A DNA stretch of 64,000 bases from Chryseotalea sanaruensis (GCF_003990915.1 NZ_BHXQ01000001.1:551402-615401); one strand, 5' to 3'; numbered from the stretch's first letter, positions 8,604-18,469 are shown. A program made the numbers and translations. Notes: a model not told the origin generated them from the sequence alone.

Positions 8604-9539
8604 CTAATATTTCACCAGCTTACCCCAATCAACCAAACCTCTTTCATCTTCAATAATGTAATGATAAAGCCCAGTGCTTAGCGTTGAGGCTGAACAAGTA
8701 TGCGGTAATCGTACATGTTCATGTAAGGCAATATCGCCCTTAATATTAATAAGCTTAAAAGAAATACTGCTATTAGGTTTTCCATCAAGATTAATAACAT
8801 TATCAATCGGATTAGGAAAAACACGAATCATCGCTTCTTCTTTTTTCTTCTTAACATCAGTCACTGTATTTTTGATAAAGCGAATAGAATCGTTGCTTAG
8901 TATGCGATCAACCCATGCTTTATACATTTTGCCAGAGGGGTGTAATCTGTCTCCAGCTACCAATTCCGGGTCTTGTAAACCAAGTCTAGAAATATCCGTG
9001 ATGTTGATATAAAGCACGCCTTTACTAGATGTAATACTTTTGTTAATACGATTAAACTCATCAAGCTGCGCGCTTATGGTAGCTTGGTTGGATTCACCAA
9101 AAGGGGTATACCCATAATCAGGAATCGAGACAACAAATACACGTTCTTTATTTCCGGCCAGGTCAATAGCCATTTGCAATAACTCCTCAAACTCCTGAGC
9201 GTACACATTGACAGACCTGCCTTGGTACTGGTTATTTACTCCAATTAATAGGGATATTAGATTATAACTTCCAGGGGTAATAGCTGCATTTAGAATAGCA
9301 GCCTTCAGTTGGTCAGTACGCCAACCTGTAGTAGCAATAATCCTTGGATCATCACTAGTCAATTTCTGATCACTCTTGAGGTGTTCAATTAATTGAACAG
9401 GCCAGCGTTCTGCCACAGGCACACTTTGTCCTATGGTATATGAGTCACCGAGAGCAAGAAACTTCACCTTTTCTTCAATTAACAAGGTTTGGCAGACAGC
9501 AGCTGAGGAAACCAACATCAGGAAAAGAATCTTTTTCAT
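8604..9539 (-). CDS. Secreted SGNH/GDSL hydrolase with type IX sorting domain
   Basis: A 311-residue secreted esterase or lipase-like enzyme. Seen: signal peptide (residues 1-16), block I FLALGDSYTIGQS with the catalytic Ser in GDS, LIGVNNQYQG (the Asn block), and a late DRLHPSGKMY giving the catalytic Asp/His pair. From about residue 240 comes RVFPNPIDNVINLDG, ending in GKLVKY. This VxPNP...K-L-V pattern is the type A C-terminal sorting domain that directs proteins through the type IX system to the surface or outside. The enzyme core is about 200 residues, normal for the family. It is convergent with the flavin reductase gene. Substrate unknown. Confidence 0.85.
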   Translation of the reverse strand: MKKILFLMLVSSAAVCQTLLIEEKVKFLALGDSYTIGQSVPVAERWPVQLIEHLKSDQKLTSDDPRIIATTGWRTDQLKAAILNAAITPGSYNLISLLIGVNNQYQGRSVNVYAQEFEELLQMAIDLAGNKERVFVVSIPDYGYTPFGESNQATISAQLDEFNRINKSITSSKGVLYINITDISRLGLQDPELVAGDRLHPSGKMYKAWVDRILSNDSIRFIKNTVTDVKKKKEEAMIRVFPNPIDNVINLDGKPNSSISFKLINIKGDIALHEHVRLPHTCSASTLSTGLYHYIIEDERGLVDWGKLVKY

Positions 9540-9613
9540 AACGCTTAAACAACTAAGTACTAAACAAGTTCAGGGCTTTCAGTATTGCATTGCATTCCTT
9601 AACTTTCAAGCCT

Positions 9614-9883
9614 ATGCCTAAAGTAAGTACATGTTCCTCAGGTAAAAAAGTATTCCTCTCCATGAATCTGGCGGAAGAAGCTTTATTATCTGCGCATGTG
9701 CAGTTTAATTTCGGGCAGGGTAAGGGGCCGGTGGCAGTTTATCAATGCGATGATTGTGGCCAATTTCACCTTACATCGCGTGGTACTATAAGTGTAAGAC
9801 TTAAGGATTTTTTAGCCTCTTCAGATTTTAAAAGGCAGAGACAGGCTGCTGAATGGGCAGACAAACTAAAACATAAATATTAA
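9614..9883 (+). CDS. Small CxxC protein of unknown function
   Basis: 89 residues, starting at the ATG at 9614; a longer reading from TTG at 9590 adds eight unlikely residues. Seen: an early CSSGKK, an Ala-rich helix NLAEEALLSAHVQF, then YQCDDCGQFHLTSRG, a single CxxC knuckle followed by His, and a basic Lys/Arg-rich C-terminus. The Cys and His residues could bind one zinc ion and the basic tail could contact nucleic acid; both are inference. It is 11 bases upstream of the SemiSWEET gene in the same direction and probably cotranscribed with it and purT. I do not recognise a named family. Confidence 0.65.
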   Translation: MPKVSTCSSGKKVFLSMNLAEEALLSAHVQFNFGQGKGPVAVYQCDDCGQFHLTSRGTISVRLKDFLASSDFKRQRQAAEWADKLKHKY

Positions 9884-9894
9884 ATATATAATAC

Positions 9895-10161
9895 GTGAAC
9901 TGGATTGAATTAATGGGCCACTCGGGCTCGCTGTTGAGCAGCATTACATTTATGCCTCAGGTATATAAAGTTTGGCAGACAAAGCGCACACAGGACTTAA
10001 GTCTGAGTATGATGCTGATTGTTTTTTCCAGCACTATTGTCTGGATTATCTATGGAGTTGGATTAATGCTTTGGCCTGTTATCATTTGCAACAGCATTAT
10101 CTGTCTCCTCAGTTTGATGCTTATCTATTTCAAATTAAGTTTCGAGAAGAAAAATGGCTGA
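9895..10161 (+). CDS. SemiSWEET sugar transporter (PQ-loop/MtN3 family)
   Basis: 88 residues, the size of a bacterial SemiSWEET: one triple-helix bundle that dimerises to move sugars across the inner membrane. Seen: the PQ motif in [22 protein letters not shown], followed by hydrophobic segments [18 protein letters not shown] and [20 protein letters not shown], giving three membrane helices. The start is GTG at 9895; the next Met, at residue 7, would cut into the first helix. The stop lies eight bases inside purT, indicating translational coupling. A sugar carrier coupled to purine synthesis has no obvious logic and may only reflect compact gene order. Confidence 0.85.
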   Translation: MNWIELMGHSGSLLSSITFMPQVYKVWQTKRTQDLSLSMMLIVFSSTIVWIIYGVGLMLWPVIICNSIICLLSLMLIYFKLSFEKKNG

Positions 10162-11341
10162 AATAAAAATAGGTACTCCGCTTAGCTCCACTGCTATAAA
10201 AGCCATGTTACTTGGTTCAGGCGAATTGGGTAAAGAAGTAGTGATTGAATTTCAGCGCTTTGGTGTAGAAGTGATTGCTGTTGACCGTTATGCCAATGCA
10301 CCTGCTATGCAAGTGGCGCATAGAGCTTACGTTATCTCCATGCTGGATAGTAAAGCATTACGGGAAGTGATTGAAAAAGAAAAACCTGATTATATCATTC
10401 CGGAAGTAGAAGCTATTGCCACAGATACACTGGTTGAATTAGAAAAAGAAGGTTACAATGTAATTCCTACCGCAAATGCTACACGCCTAACTATGAACAG
10501 GGAAGGTATACGCTCATTAGCAGCCGAAACCTTAAAAGTAAAAACTTCTCCTTACCGCTTTGCAGGTACTAAAGAAGATTTTGATAAGGCTGTTAAAGAA
10601 ATCGGTATACCCTGCGTTGTAAAACCCATCATGAGTTCATCGGGTAAAGGACAAAGTGTAATAAAAACAGAAAACGATATCGATCACGCCTGGAAATATG
10701 CACAAGAAGGTGGACGTAGCGGAGGCGGTCGTGTAATCGTAGAGGGTTTTGTTGATTTCGATTATGAGATTACGCTCTTATCTATACGCCATAAAGGAGG
10801 TGTTTCTTTTTGTGAGCCCATAGGTCATCGTCAAGAACATGGCGATTACCAGGAGTCGTGGCAACCTCACCCCATGAGTGCACAGGCCTTGCATGAATCG
10901 CAAGACATTGCGCGTAAAGTTGTGGATGCATTGGGTGGTTACGGCATTTTTGGAGTTGAGTTTTTTGTAAAGGGAGATACGGTATACTTCAGTGAACTAT
11001 CACCAAGGCCACACGATACAGGTATGGTCACCATGATTTCTCAAGATTTGTCAGAGTTTGCGTTGCATGTGCGTGCCATTTTAGGTTTACCGATTCCAAC
11101 CATCCGTCAATTAGGACCATCCGCTTCAAGTGTAGTGTTGGTGAAAGGAAATTCTACCACGGTCGCTTTTAGTGGAATTGAAAAGGCACTGATTGAAGAA
11201 GATACACAATTGCGTTTATTCGGTAAACCGGAAGTACAAGGAGAAAGAAGAATGGGTGTGTGTCTTGCTAAGGGTAAAAGTATCGAAGAGGCTAGGGCAA
11301 AAGCAAACCGCGCAGCCGCAGCGATTAAGTATACTTTGTAG
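10154..11341 (+). CDS. purT: Formate-dependent phosphoribosylglycinamide formyltransferase
   Basis: PurT makes formylglycinamide ribonucleotide from GAR, formate and ATP, the folate-free version of the third step of purine synthesis. 395 residues, close to the E. coli enzyme. Seen: start [21 protein letters not shown], the pre-ATP-grasp domain; [12 protein letters not shown]; the ATP-grasp core with [42 protein letters not shown] with metal-binding Glu residues; and the C-terminal LFGKPE. The ATG at 10154 overlaps the SemiSWEET stop. Whether folate-dependent PurN also exists in this genome cannot be seen here. Confidence 0.95.
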   Translation: MAEIKIGTPLSSTAIKAMLLGSGELGKEVVIEFQRFGVEVIAVDRYANAPAMQVAHRAYVISMLDSKALREVIEKEKPDYIIPEVEAIATDTLVELEKEGYNVIPTANATRLTMNREGIRSLAAETLKVKTSPYRFAGTKEDFDKAVKEIGIPCVVKPIMSSSGKGQSVIKTENDIDHAWKYAQEGGRSGGGRVIVEGFVDFDYEITLLSIRHKGGVSFCEPIGHRQEHGDYQESWQPHPMSAQALHESQDIARKVVDALGGYGIFGVEFFVKGDTVYFSELSPRPHDTGMVTMISQDLSEFALHVRAILGLPIPTIRQLGPSASSVVLVKGNSTTVAFSGIEKALIEEDTQLRLFGKPEVQGERRMGVCLAKGKSIEEARAKANRAAAAIKYTL

Positions 11342-11365
11342 TTAGATTAAAGTAAATTGTTTAGG

Positions 11366-12139
11366 ATGAATCAAGAAAAGCATTGGAATACGATAGGAAC
11401 ATCATACAAAGACGAAATCTTCGATGTCTTTGCCAGCGATAAGAATAAAATATTACCGAAGTATTTCCAGAAGCATGCCAACAAAAAACATACAGCTATA
11501 GATTTTGGTTGTGGTATAGGTAAAGCTTTCCCTCATTTGTCTCCTTTGTTTAAAAAAGTAATTGGTACTGATATTTCAGCACGCTTACTCAATCAGGCTA
11601 AGAAACAACCCTATACAAACATATCGTTGATTAAGGCAGATTTATCAAAACCTGATTTGAAATTCCCTAAAGTTGATTTTGCTTTTTGTTGCAACGTTAT
11701 CATGCTTCCGGAAATCGAGAAGAACTACACCATGTTCAAAAATATTCAACGTTCACTTAAACCAGGTGGACATGCTTTACTGGTATTACCATCAATAGAA
11801 TCCATGATGTTTGCCAGCTGGCGTTTAATCGACTGGTATCAAAAGGAAGGTGTTGCACTCGATGATATCCCCAACAGTGAACTAGCTTATTTTAAAAGCC
11901 CGAAGAAAGAAATTTTAAGAGGTAATGTTCATATTAACGGAGTGCCAACCAAACACTATGCTGCACCCGAGTTGGAGGTCATTTTACGAGAAGCTGGGTT
12001 TCAAGTTAAGGCTATAAAGAAGATAGAATATGACTGGAACACTGAGTTTTCAACCGTTCCGGACTGGATGAAGTCGCCATATCCTTGGGATTGGCTCGTA
12101 GAGTGTAAAAAAGTGGAGACAAGTTTGCTTGTGATCTGA
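11366..12139 (+). CDS. Class I SAM-dependent methyltransferase
   Basis: 257 residues from the ATG at 11366; a TTG at 11357 adds three residues and is unlikely. Seen: AIDFGCGIGKAFPHL, the glycine-rich motif I that binds S-adenosylmethionine; GTDISARLL, whose acidic residue contacts the ribose; KADLSKPDLKFPKVDFAFCCNVIM; and SLKPGGHALLVLP, the family post-motif. No substrate-recognition domain is recognisable. It follows purT by 24 bases and precedes the PBP1A gene by 32, all rightward, so it may belong to a long operon. Substrate unknown. Confidence 0.8.
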   Translation: MNQEKHWNTIGTSYKDEIFDVFASDKNKILPKYFQKHANKKHTAIDFGCGIGKAFPHLSPLFKKVIGTDISARLLNQAKKQPYTNISLIKADLSKPDLKFPKVDFAFCCNVIMLPEIEKNYTMFKNIQRSLKPGGHALLVLPSIESMMFASWRLIDWYQKEGVALDDIPNSELAYFKSPKKEILRGNVHINGVPTKHYAAPELEVILREAGFQVKAIKKIEYDWNTEFSTVPDWMKSPYPWDWLVECKKVETSLLVI

Positions 12140-12171
12140 AAAGCTGACTATCTTACTTCTCGCTTTTACCT

Positions 12172-14652
12172 ATGCATTCAACTCTTTACCATTTTAAAAG
12201 CTTTCTAAAAGCGTGGAGTAGTATCATCTGGAAATTTAGCGTACAACGCTACCAACAGCTAAGGGCGTATTATAGTACACACCCCAAACAAAAATGGTTG
12301 TCCATAATAGCCGCCTCCATTTTTGGTCCACCCTTACTTTTATTGTTTATTGTCTGGATTCAAGTACCCAGTAAAAGTGCATTACGAAACATAAGCAATC
12401 AGTTGCCATCTGAGGTTTACACGGCAGACAGTGTTTTAATTGGTAAATTTTATATTCAGGATAGGACAGAAGTTGCTTACGAGGCCATTGCTCCAGTAGT
12501 GTTAGATGCTTTAATCGCTACCGAGGACATACGTTTTAAACAACACAGCGGTATCGACTATGCCAGCATGGGGCGTGTATTAATCCGCTCCGTTATTATG
12601 GGCGATGAATCTTCTGGCGGGGGAAGCACCATTACGCAACAACTTGCTAAAAACTTATATCCGCGAAAGCGATTTTGGATTGCTTCAATGTTACTCAATA
12701 AAACACGCGAAATGATTACGGCCATTCGCATTGAGAACATTTATTCCAAAGAAGAAATTATTACTATGTACCTCAATACAGTCTCATTTGCAGACCAGAC
12801 TTTTGGAATTGAATCAGCATCAAATCGTTTTTTTTCTGTGCCAGCTTCAATGTTACAACCTCATCAGGCGGCATTGCTTATTGGTATGCTTAAAGCTACG
12901 CATTCCTATAACCCACGGCTGTTTCCTGAAAGAGCTTTGACCCGAAGAAATGTTGTTATTGGTCAAATGAAAAAGTATGAGTTCATTGATTCGTTACGGG
13001 CTGATTCTCTTAAACGTTTGCCACTATCACTAAAATATTCTAAGACAATAAATCAAACACCTTTGGCGCCCTACTTTAAAGAATATTTACGTATAGAATT
13101 GCAGCGATGGTTTAATGAACATCCAAATGAAGATGGTGAAGTTTACAACATTTATACTGATGGTCTGAAGATTTATACTACACTGGATTCAAAGTTACAA
13201 CGCTATGCCGAAAAGGCTGTGGTTCAACAAATGACAGAGGTGCAAAAGCAATTTTTAGCACATTGGGGACAAGATGGTATCTTTAAAAGCAACCCAGCTA
13301 TTGCAGAAGATGCACTGAGAAGAACAAATCGATACAAGTATTTAGAGGAAGAAGGCTTGACTGAAGAGGAGATACTAAAAGAGTTAGGTAAGAAAATTCC
13401 GACACGCCTATTCTCCTGGCGTGGAGACAAAGAGGTATTAATGAGTCCTATTGATTCAGTAAAACACCACTTGCAATTTTTAAATGCTGGTTTGCTGGCC
13501 ATGGATCCGCAAAATGGTTATGTAGTAGCCTGGGTAGGAGGTATTGATCATGACTTTTTTCAATATGACCATGTACGGGAATCAACCAAGCGACAGGTGG
13601 GATCAATTTTTAAACCCATTGTGTATGCCACAGCCGTTGAGCAAGGTATAGCACCTTGCGATTTGGTGATGGCTAACCGAGAAACTTACATTGATAAAGA
13701 AGGTGAAGAGTGGACACCAAGAAATTCACAAAATGATTATGAGGTAAAATATTCAATGCGTGGCGCCATGGCATACTCAGTTAATACTATCGCAGTCAAG
13801 GCCATTTTAAAAGCAGGTGTTGACAATACCATACGTCTCGCCAGGGAAATGGGAATAGTGAGTGAGCTGCCTGATGTGCCTTCTATCTCACTTGGTTCTG
13901 CTTCCGTTTCGTTAATGGAAATGACAACTGCTTATACCACTTTTGCCAATGGTGGTGAACGCGTAATGCCTGTGTTGATATCCTCTATTACTGATCAGGA
14001 CGGCAACGTATTTCCAGCCTTGATGCCGAAAGAGCCAAGGAAAAAAGTATTGTCGGATAAGGCAAGTGCTATAACAAATGCTATGCTGCGAACTGTGGTG
14101 ACAGAGGGAACTGCTTCACGACTTCGTTGGAAATATGGGGTATATAACATGGAGGTAGGGGGTAAAACGGGTACAACACAAGCGAATGCTGATGGTTGGT
14201 TCATGGCCGTTTCACCACGCTTGGTAATTGGTTCGTGGGTAGGAGCTGACGACCCACGCATCAGGTTTAGAAGTACTGAATTAGGGCAGGGGGCGAGTAC
14301 TGCTTTGCCTATTACAGGTTATTTTTTAAATCAAGTGGTGAACGACAAGCAATTTGAAATGATTGCCGAAGCTAAGTTTCCTGAACTGGAAGAAGATTGG
14401 AAGAAAATGCTTGATTGTGATTTATATGAGCTTGACTCCACACTTATCAAAAAAATAGAATTGAGCGCCTTTAAAAGAGATTCTTTAATTGAAGCTGATA
14501 CGACTGCTAAAGCAGGCGAAAGTTTTCTTGAACAGCTTTATAATAGAAAACTTAGAATGCAAAGGCAGCAAGAGAAACGCGACAGCATAGCACGAGCGAA
14601 CTTGATTAAAATTGTTGAATCAGAAAACGAAACCGATAGTGATGACAATTGA
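12172..14652 (+). CDS. Bifunctional penicillin-binding protein 1A
   Basis: Inner-membrane peptidoglycan synthase of 826 residues. Seen: one membrane helix at about 42-63; glycosyltransferase motifs ATEDIRFKQHSGID with catalytic Glu118, and GGGSTITQQLAKNLYP; then a transpeptidase domain with SxxK at Ser478-Lys481 (VGSIFKP), the SxN motif in YSVNTIAVK, and KTG in GGKTGTTQ. All catalytic residues are present. A Lys/Glu-rich segment of about 70 residues (365-430) separates the domains. The C-terminal tail is charged (RQQEKRDSIARA). It lengthens glycan chains and crosslinks stem peptides. Its last 11 bases overlap the next gene. Confidence 0.93.
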   Translation: MHSTLYHFKSFLKAWSSIIWKFSVQRYQQLRAYYSTHPKQKWLSIIAASIFGPPLLLLFIVWIQVPSKSALRNISNQLPSEVYTADSVLIGKFYIQDRTEVAYEAIAPVVLDALIATEDIRFKQHSGIDYASMGRVLIRSVIMGDESSGGGSTITQQLAKNLYPRKRFWIASMLLNKTREMITAIRIENIYSKEEIITMYLNTVSFADQTFGIESASNRFFSVPASMLQPHQAALLIGMLKATHSYNPRLFPERALTRRNVVIGQMKKYEFIDSLRADSLKRLPLSLKYSKTINQTPLAPYFKEYLRIELQRWFNEHPNEDGEVYNIYTDGLKIYTTLDSKLQRYAEKAVVQQMTEVQKQFLAHWGQDGIFKSNPAIAEDALRRTNRYKYLEEEGLTEEEILKELGKKIPTRLFSWRGDKEVLMSPIDSVKHHLQFLNAGLLAMDPQNGYVVAWVGGIDHDFFQYDHVRESTKRQVGSIFKPIVYATAVEQGIAPCDLVMANRETYIDKEGEEWTPRNSQNDYEVKYSMRGAMAYSVNTIAVKAILKAGVDNTIRLAREMGIVSELPDVPSISLGSASVSLMEMTTAYTTFANGGERVMPVLISSITDQDGNVFPALMPKEPRKKVLSDKASAITNAMLRTVVTEGTASRLRWKYGVYNMEVGGKTGTTQANADGWFMAVSPRLVIGSWVGADDPRIRFRSTELGQGASTALPITGYFLNQVVNDKQFEMIAEAKFPELEEDWKKMLDCDLYELDSTLIKKIELSAFKRDSLIEADTTAKAGESFLEQLYNRKLRMQRQQEKRDSIARANLIKIVESENETDSDDN

Positions 14653-15589
14653 TAAAATGTTAGGTATTGATTACCCGATTATTGTAGCGCCAATGTTCTT
14701 AATATCCAATACAGCTATGATTAAAGCTGCACTAGACAATGGTATTACCGCTGCATTTCCTGCTTTGAATTACAGAACAGATGATGAGTTGAGAAAAGCA
14801 ATTGATGAGATTAAAGCGTACACAAACAAACCCTTTGGCGTTAATCTGATTGTAAACAAATCAAACCCAAAATACAAAGGACAATTAGATATTTTAGTTG
14901 AAAAGAAAGTAGCCTTTATTATCACCTCTCTAGGAAATCCAAAGGAAGTCATTGCACGCTGCAAACCAATAGGCATAAAAGTTTTCTGCGATGTGGTAGA
15001 CCTGGCTTATGCAAAAAAGGTAGAGGAATTAGGTGCTGATGCAGTGATTGCCGTGAACAGTGAAGCAGGAGGGCATGCGGGCAACATTAAACCTCAGGAA
15101 TTGATAAGCCTCTTAAAGGCTAATTTAACGATCCCCATTATTTCAGCAGGCGGTATAGCTAATGCTTCACATTTGAATGAAGTAATGCGCTGGGGGGCAG
15201 CAGGTGTATCGGTAGGTACTATTTTTATTGCCAGTGAAGAAGCACCGGTAACACCAGATTATAAACAAGCAATGATTGATTATGGAGCTAAAGATATTGT
15301 CAGAACAACCAAACTCTCGGGTTCAGCACTTACTGTTATTAATACACCTTATGTGCAAGAGCTTGGTACAGAGGCGAATTGGCTGGAACGGTTAATGAAT
15401 AAAAACAAACGCTTAAAGAAATACATCAAATTGTTTATAGCGCTGAAAGGCATGAAGGCGATTGAGAAAGCGGCTTTTGGTGCGACTTATAAAACGCTTT
15501 GGTGTGCAGGTCCTTCTATTGAATACGTTAAAGCCATAAGACCAATGAAAGAGATTGTTGCAGACCTTACCAATGGATATAAGGCTTAG
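14642..15589 (+). CDS. Nitronate monooxygenase-like FMN enzyme
   Basis: 315 residues from the ATG at 14642, which overlaps the PBP1A stop; the frame extends to a TTG at 14612 but that is not favoured. Seen: DYPIIVAPMFLISNTAMIKAALD, the N-terminal strand and FMN contact; PFGVNLIV; AVNSEAGGHAGN with the His-containing catalytic loop; PIISAGGIANASHL and GVSVGTIFIASEEA, the FMN phosphate-binding end of a TIM barrel. This is the 2-nitropropane dioxygenase/nitronate monooxygenase superfamily, which also contains enoyl reductases (FabK) and other NAD(P)H-dependent flavin enzymes. Substrate not determined. Likely translationally coupled to PBP1A. Confidence 0.82.
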   Translation: MTIDKMLGIDYPIIVAPMFLISNTAMIKAALDNGITAAFPALNYRTDDELRKAIDEIKAYTNKPFGVNLIVNKSNPKYKGQLDILVEKKVAFIITSLGNPKEVIARCKPIGIKVFCDVVDLAYAKKVEELGADAVIAVNSEAGGHAGNIKPQELISLLKANLTIPIISAGGIANASHLNEVMRWGAAGVSVGTIFIASEEAPVTPDYKQAMIDYGAKDIVRTTKLSGSALTVINTPYVQELGTEANWLERLMNKNKRLKKYIKLFIALKGMKAIEKAAFGATYKTLWCAGPSIEYVKAIRPMKEIVADLTNGYKA

Positions 15590-15703
15590 ACTTACATGGA
15601 GTATCAGGTAATTAGCTGCGGGCTTCGACCCACTAGCGACTTGATAATTGGTATTTTAAGGTAGAATTGTATTCTAAATTAATGAGTAATCTTTAATGAT
15701 GCT

Positions 15704-17686
15704 TTATAATGGAGGTAGTTGTACAGTAAAACAGGAGCCTTCTCCAATCTTACTTTCAACTTCAATTGTACCTTGAAGTCTGTCGACAGATCGTTTTAAA
15801 ATGTATAGCCCTAGTCCGCTACCCTGTGCATGCTGACTGGCTCTGTAAAACATTTCAAATATTTTACTTTGGTATTCTTCAGAAATTCCTGCACCATTAT
15901 CTTTCACTTTAATGTTTAGTCCCCTCTCATCTGTTTTAACATAGATATGCACATAAGGATTTACAGTACTACAATATTTTACTGCATTCTCTATTAAATT
16001 TTGAACAATAGCATTTAACAGTGTCCATTCAGTATGATAGGTAGCATTAATTTCGATATCTCGTTTAAAAGTGATCTTTTCAAAACTGTGTAGACTGCGT
16101 GATGATTCAATACAATCGTTTATCAATTTTTCAAAATCGATAGCCTCACGTTGTAAAGTAGCATTATTGAGCCTGGTGAGATTGATCAGTCCATTTATGA
16201 TTTGATTAAGTCTTTCTACCTGACTGTGGTGTTTATTCAAGTAGTCTAGTGCCAACTCATCCTTTATGTCCATTGTGGCCAGCGTATTAAGGCCAAGGAG
16301 AGAGGCAATCGGACCTTTCAGGTCATGAGAGATTCTGTAGAAGAATGCATCTAGTTCAGCATTTTTATCTTCAATTATTTCTTTTTGAAGTTTGATGGTA
16401 TCGAGTGTCTGCTGAAGTTCTTCCGTCCTTTCTTTTACCTTTAACTCCAGACGCTCATTAGCCTCTTGCTGTAATTGAAGCGCCTGTAATTGTATTTCTT
16501 CTTTCTCTTCTTTATAGCGTCTGTACCGATCACCCAAAGCAATGGCAATAATAGTAGTTTCCAGCACTGCTCCAATCTCTACAAAGTGAGTCGTCCAAAA
16601 ATTAAAAACGAGCACACCTGAGTTGCGAAGTGTAAGAAGAAGTCCGCCTACCAAATAAAAGCTCCAGGCAGCAATAAAAAAGTTTGCAGTCTTGTTGCCT
16701 TTTAACCGACAAACAATACCAGTAGCTAAATAAACAAGCGTAGAAATAGAAATTAAATTATTATTGGCCGAAGACATAATGCCAGTAGCGGTAAGTACTC
16801 CCGTAATGATTGCAAGGAAAGGAAGTGAGTATAGAATATAATACATCGTTTTGGAGTATTGCTTTACTTCCAAAAAACGAATAGTAAAAATGGCCAGAAA
16901 AATAGTGATGACTGTTAAGGACAGCCGTCCTGCATAAAAATTCAAATCAGGATATTCAGGCCATAAGTATTTTCCTGCATACCCTGTTGCTGAAGCAAAA
17001 ATGAAAAAAGTACAAACAATGGTGCAGATGTACAATAAGTAATTAATTTGATTTAGTGTCAGGTAAATTACAAGGTTATAGAAAAACATGACAAGGAGAA
17101 TGCCAAAGAAAATGCCATACCCAATATCTTCAAACCTTGTCTTTTGATAAAAATGTTCTTTTTCAAGAATGTAAACCGGGAAGGTTTTTGGACTTCTTCC
17201 GGCTATTTTTATATACACATGACTTAATGAATCACTTCCAAACACCAGCGGCTCTAAGTGTGAGGTGTGAGAAATAACTCTTTTGCTTTGCGGTCTGTAG
17301 TAACCGGACTCATGGTGTGACCAAGTACTATCTGTTTGTAGTTGATAGAAATCAACGAATTCAAGAAAAGGTGCAGGAAGTTCAAGTAGCCACTCAGCAT
17401 CAGAGGTAGTTTTTTTCACAGAAAACTTCAGCCAAATGGTAGCTTTACTATAACCGAATTGTAAATCGCCACTACTGTTTATAAATTGTTGTTGAATATC
17501 ATTTTTTAATATATCTGGATGACTTAATTTCTCGCTGTCATCAATATAGATTTGTACATGAGCATCTAAGCGATGCCTCTCAGTATCATGCAGGCTATAG
17601 TTTACCTGCGCATAGGTGAGTGAAGAAATAAAAGCAAATAACCCTAAGAGCATGTAGCACTTGAGGCTTTGTGGTGTTAAGAACAT
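15704..17686 (-). CDS. 7TMR-DISM sensor histidine kinase
   Basis: Inner-membrane sensor kinase of 660 residues. Seen in order: signal peptide ending TYAQ; an extracytoplasmic domain (about 30-180) of the DISMED2 type, with FGYSKATIWLKFSV and HVYIKIAGRSP; seven membrane helices (about 190-385); a coiled coil rich in Glu and Gln; the HisKA H-box FFYRISHDLKGPIASLLGL; and an ATPase domain with NLIENAVKYC, DNGAGI and GSGLGLYILK. DISMED2 domains resemble carbohydrate-binding folds, so the ligand may be a sugar, which is inference. There is no adjacent response regulator, so it is an orphan. It is convergent with the nitronate monooxygenase-like gene. Confidence 0.88.
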   Translation of the reverse strand: MFLTPQSLKCYMLLGLFAFISSLTYAQVNYSLHDTERHRLDAHVQIYIDDSEKLSHPDILKNDIQQQFINSSGDLQFGYSKATIWLKFSVKKTTSDAEWLLELPAPFLEFVDFYQLQTDSTWSHHESGYYRPQSKRVISHTSHLEPLVFGSDSLSHVYIKIAGRSPKTFPVYILEKEHFYQKTRFEDIGYGIFFGILLVMFFYNLVIYLTLNQINYLLYICTIVCTFFIFASATGYAGKYLWPEYPDLNFYAGRLSLTVITIFLAIFTIRFLEVKQYSKTMYYILYSLPFLAIITGVLTATGIMSSANNNLISISTLVYLATGIVCRLKGNKTANFFIAAWSFYLVGGLLLTLRNSGVLVFNFWTTHFVEIGAVLETTIIAIALGDRYRRYKEEKEEIQLQALQLQQEANERLELKVKERTEELQQTLDTIKLQKEIIEDKNAELDAFFYRISHDLKGPIASLLGLNTLATMDIKDELALDYLNKHHSQVERLNQIINGLINLTRLNNATLQREAIDFEKLINDCIESSRSLHSFEKITFKRDIEINATYHTEWTLLNAIVQNLIENAVKYCSTVNPYVHIYVKTDERGLNIKVKDNGAGISEEYQSKIFEMFYRASQHAQGSGLGLYILKRSVDRLQGTIEVESKIGEGSCFTVQLPPL

Positions 17687-17878
17687 GATTAAAGCATTAC
17701 AAACCAGCGTAATTTAACTAAATCAGAGAAAAATTCAGCATGTATTTTTTTTGACGGAATTTAATTTGTTTGCTCGTTTTATGACCGAGCCAGGAGTAAT
17801 TCAATGACGCAAGCAACATTAAACAAAATGCATTGTTCATTTTTGCATAACATAGGGTTTCTATTGGTAATCAAGATA

Positions 17879-18100
17879 TTAAGCCTTGCCTTTAAGAGGA
17901 TCCAAAAGGTAGTCCAGTCCGTTTAATTTAATCTCAAACATGGTTTGTAGCAGCATCCCTAATTTACCATTCGGGTAGCCCTTCCGTTGAAACCATTCAA
18001 GGTAGGATACAGGTAAGTTGCACAGGATTACACCTTTGTATTTGCCAAAGGGCATGCGCATGCGTACCAAGTCTAATAAAAGGGTGGGATCAAACGACAT
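17879..18100 (-). CDS. DUF3820 family protein
   Basis: 73 residues matching DUF3820: RMRMPFGKYKGVILCNLPVSYLEWF, then GYPNGKLGMLLQTMFEIKLNGLDYLLDPLKG. Members are small soluble proteins with a conserved FGKYKG motif that resembles part of an exonuclease-associated domain; the biochemical role is not established. It lies six bases downstream of the NTF2-like gene and is probably cotranscribed. Confidence 0.8.
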   Translation of the reverse strand: MSFDPTLLLDLVRMRMPFGKYKGVILCNLPVSYLEWFQRKGYPNGKLGMLLQTMFEIKLNGLDYLLDPLKGKA

Positions 18101-18106
18101 ATTTGT

Positions 18107-18469
18107 CTAACGGTGAAAGACAGAAGAAAAGTGAATAAGGCCTTGTTTAACTTCCAGCATTTCACCAACATAAAGGTCATCCTCTTGGTCAACGCGCCTG
18201 GTATACTCCATAAACACCCGATCCTCAAAAGGTGTTAGTCTGATTAGCTCATATTGCAGGCTGGGTAAGCGGTCGAAGGCATCTTGCCACCAAATACGTA
18301 GGTTTTGCTTGTATTGAATAAGTCCTTTTGTTTCTGGTTGCCTAACTTTTAGTTTAGGACTATAATGCTGTGCGTCCTCATGGTACAATGCTAGTAATGC
18401 CTCCAGATTTTTGCTGTTAAAAGCAGCCATCCAGTTTTTAGCCAGTTTTATGAGGTCTTCGTTTGTCAT
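18107..18469 (-). CDS. NTF2-like/SnoaL-type protein
   Basis: 120 residues with the NTF2-like pattern: helix LIKLAKNWMAAFNSKNLEALLALYHEDAQHYSP, then a curved sheet ending GEMLEVKQGLIHFSSVFHR. Family members bind small hydrophobic ligands or act as isomerases and hydrolases. The substrate cannot be inferred. It begins just upstream of, and divergent from, the WalJ-like gene, and runs into the DUF3820 gene after a six-base gap. Confidence 0.72.
   Translation of the reverse strand: MTNEDLIKLAKNWMAAFNSKNLEALLALYHEDAQHYSPKLKVRQPETKGLIQYKQNLRIWWQDAFDRLPSLQYELIRLTPFEDRVFMEYTRRVDQEDDLYVGEMLEVKQGLIHFSSVFHR

Noticed and set aside
11357..11365. TTG start for the methyltransferase
   Set aside because: An ATG follows three codons later and the extra residues add nothing to the fold.
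15597..15661. Possible terminator after the nitronate monooxygenase-like gene
   Set aside because: The arms (GCTGCGGG and CCCACTAGC) pair poorly and the outer arms need several gaps.
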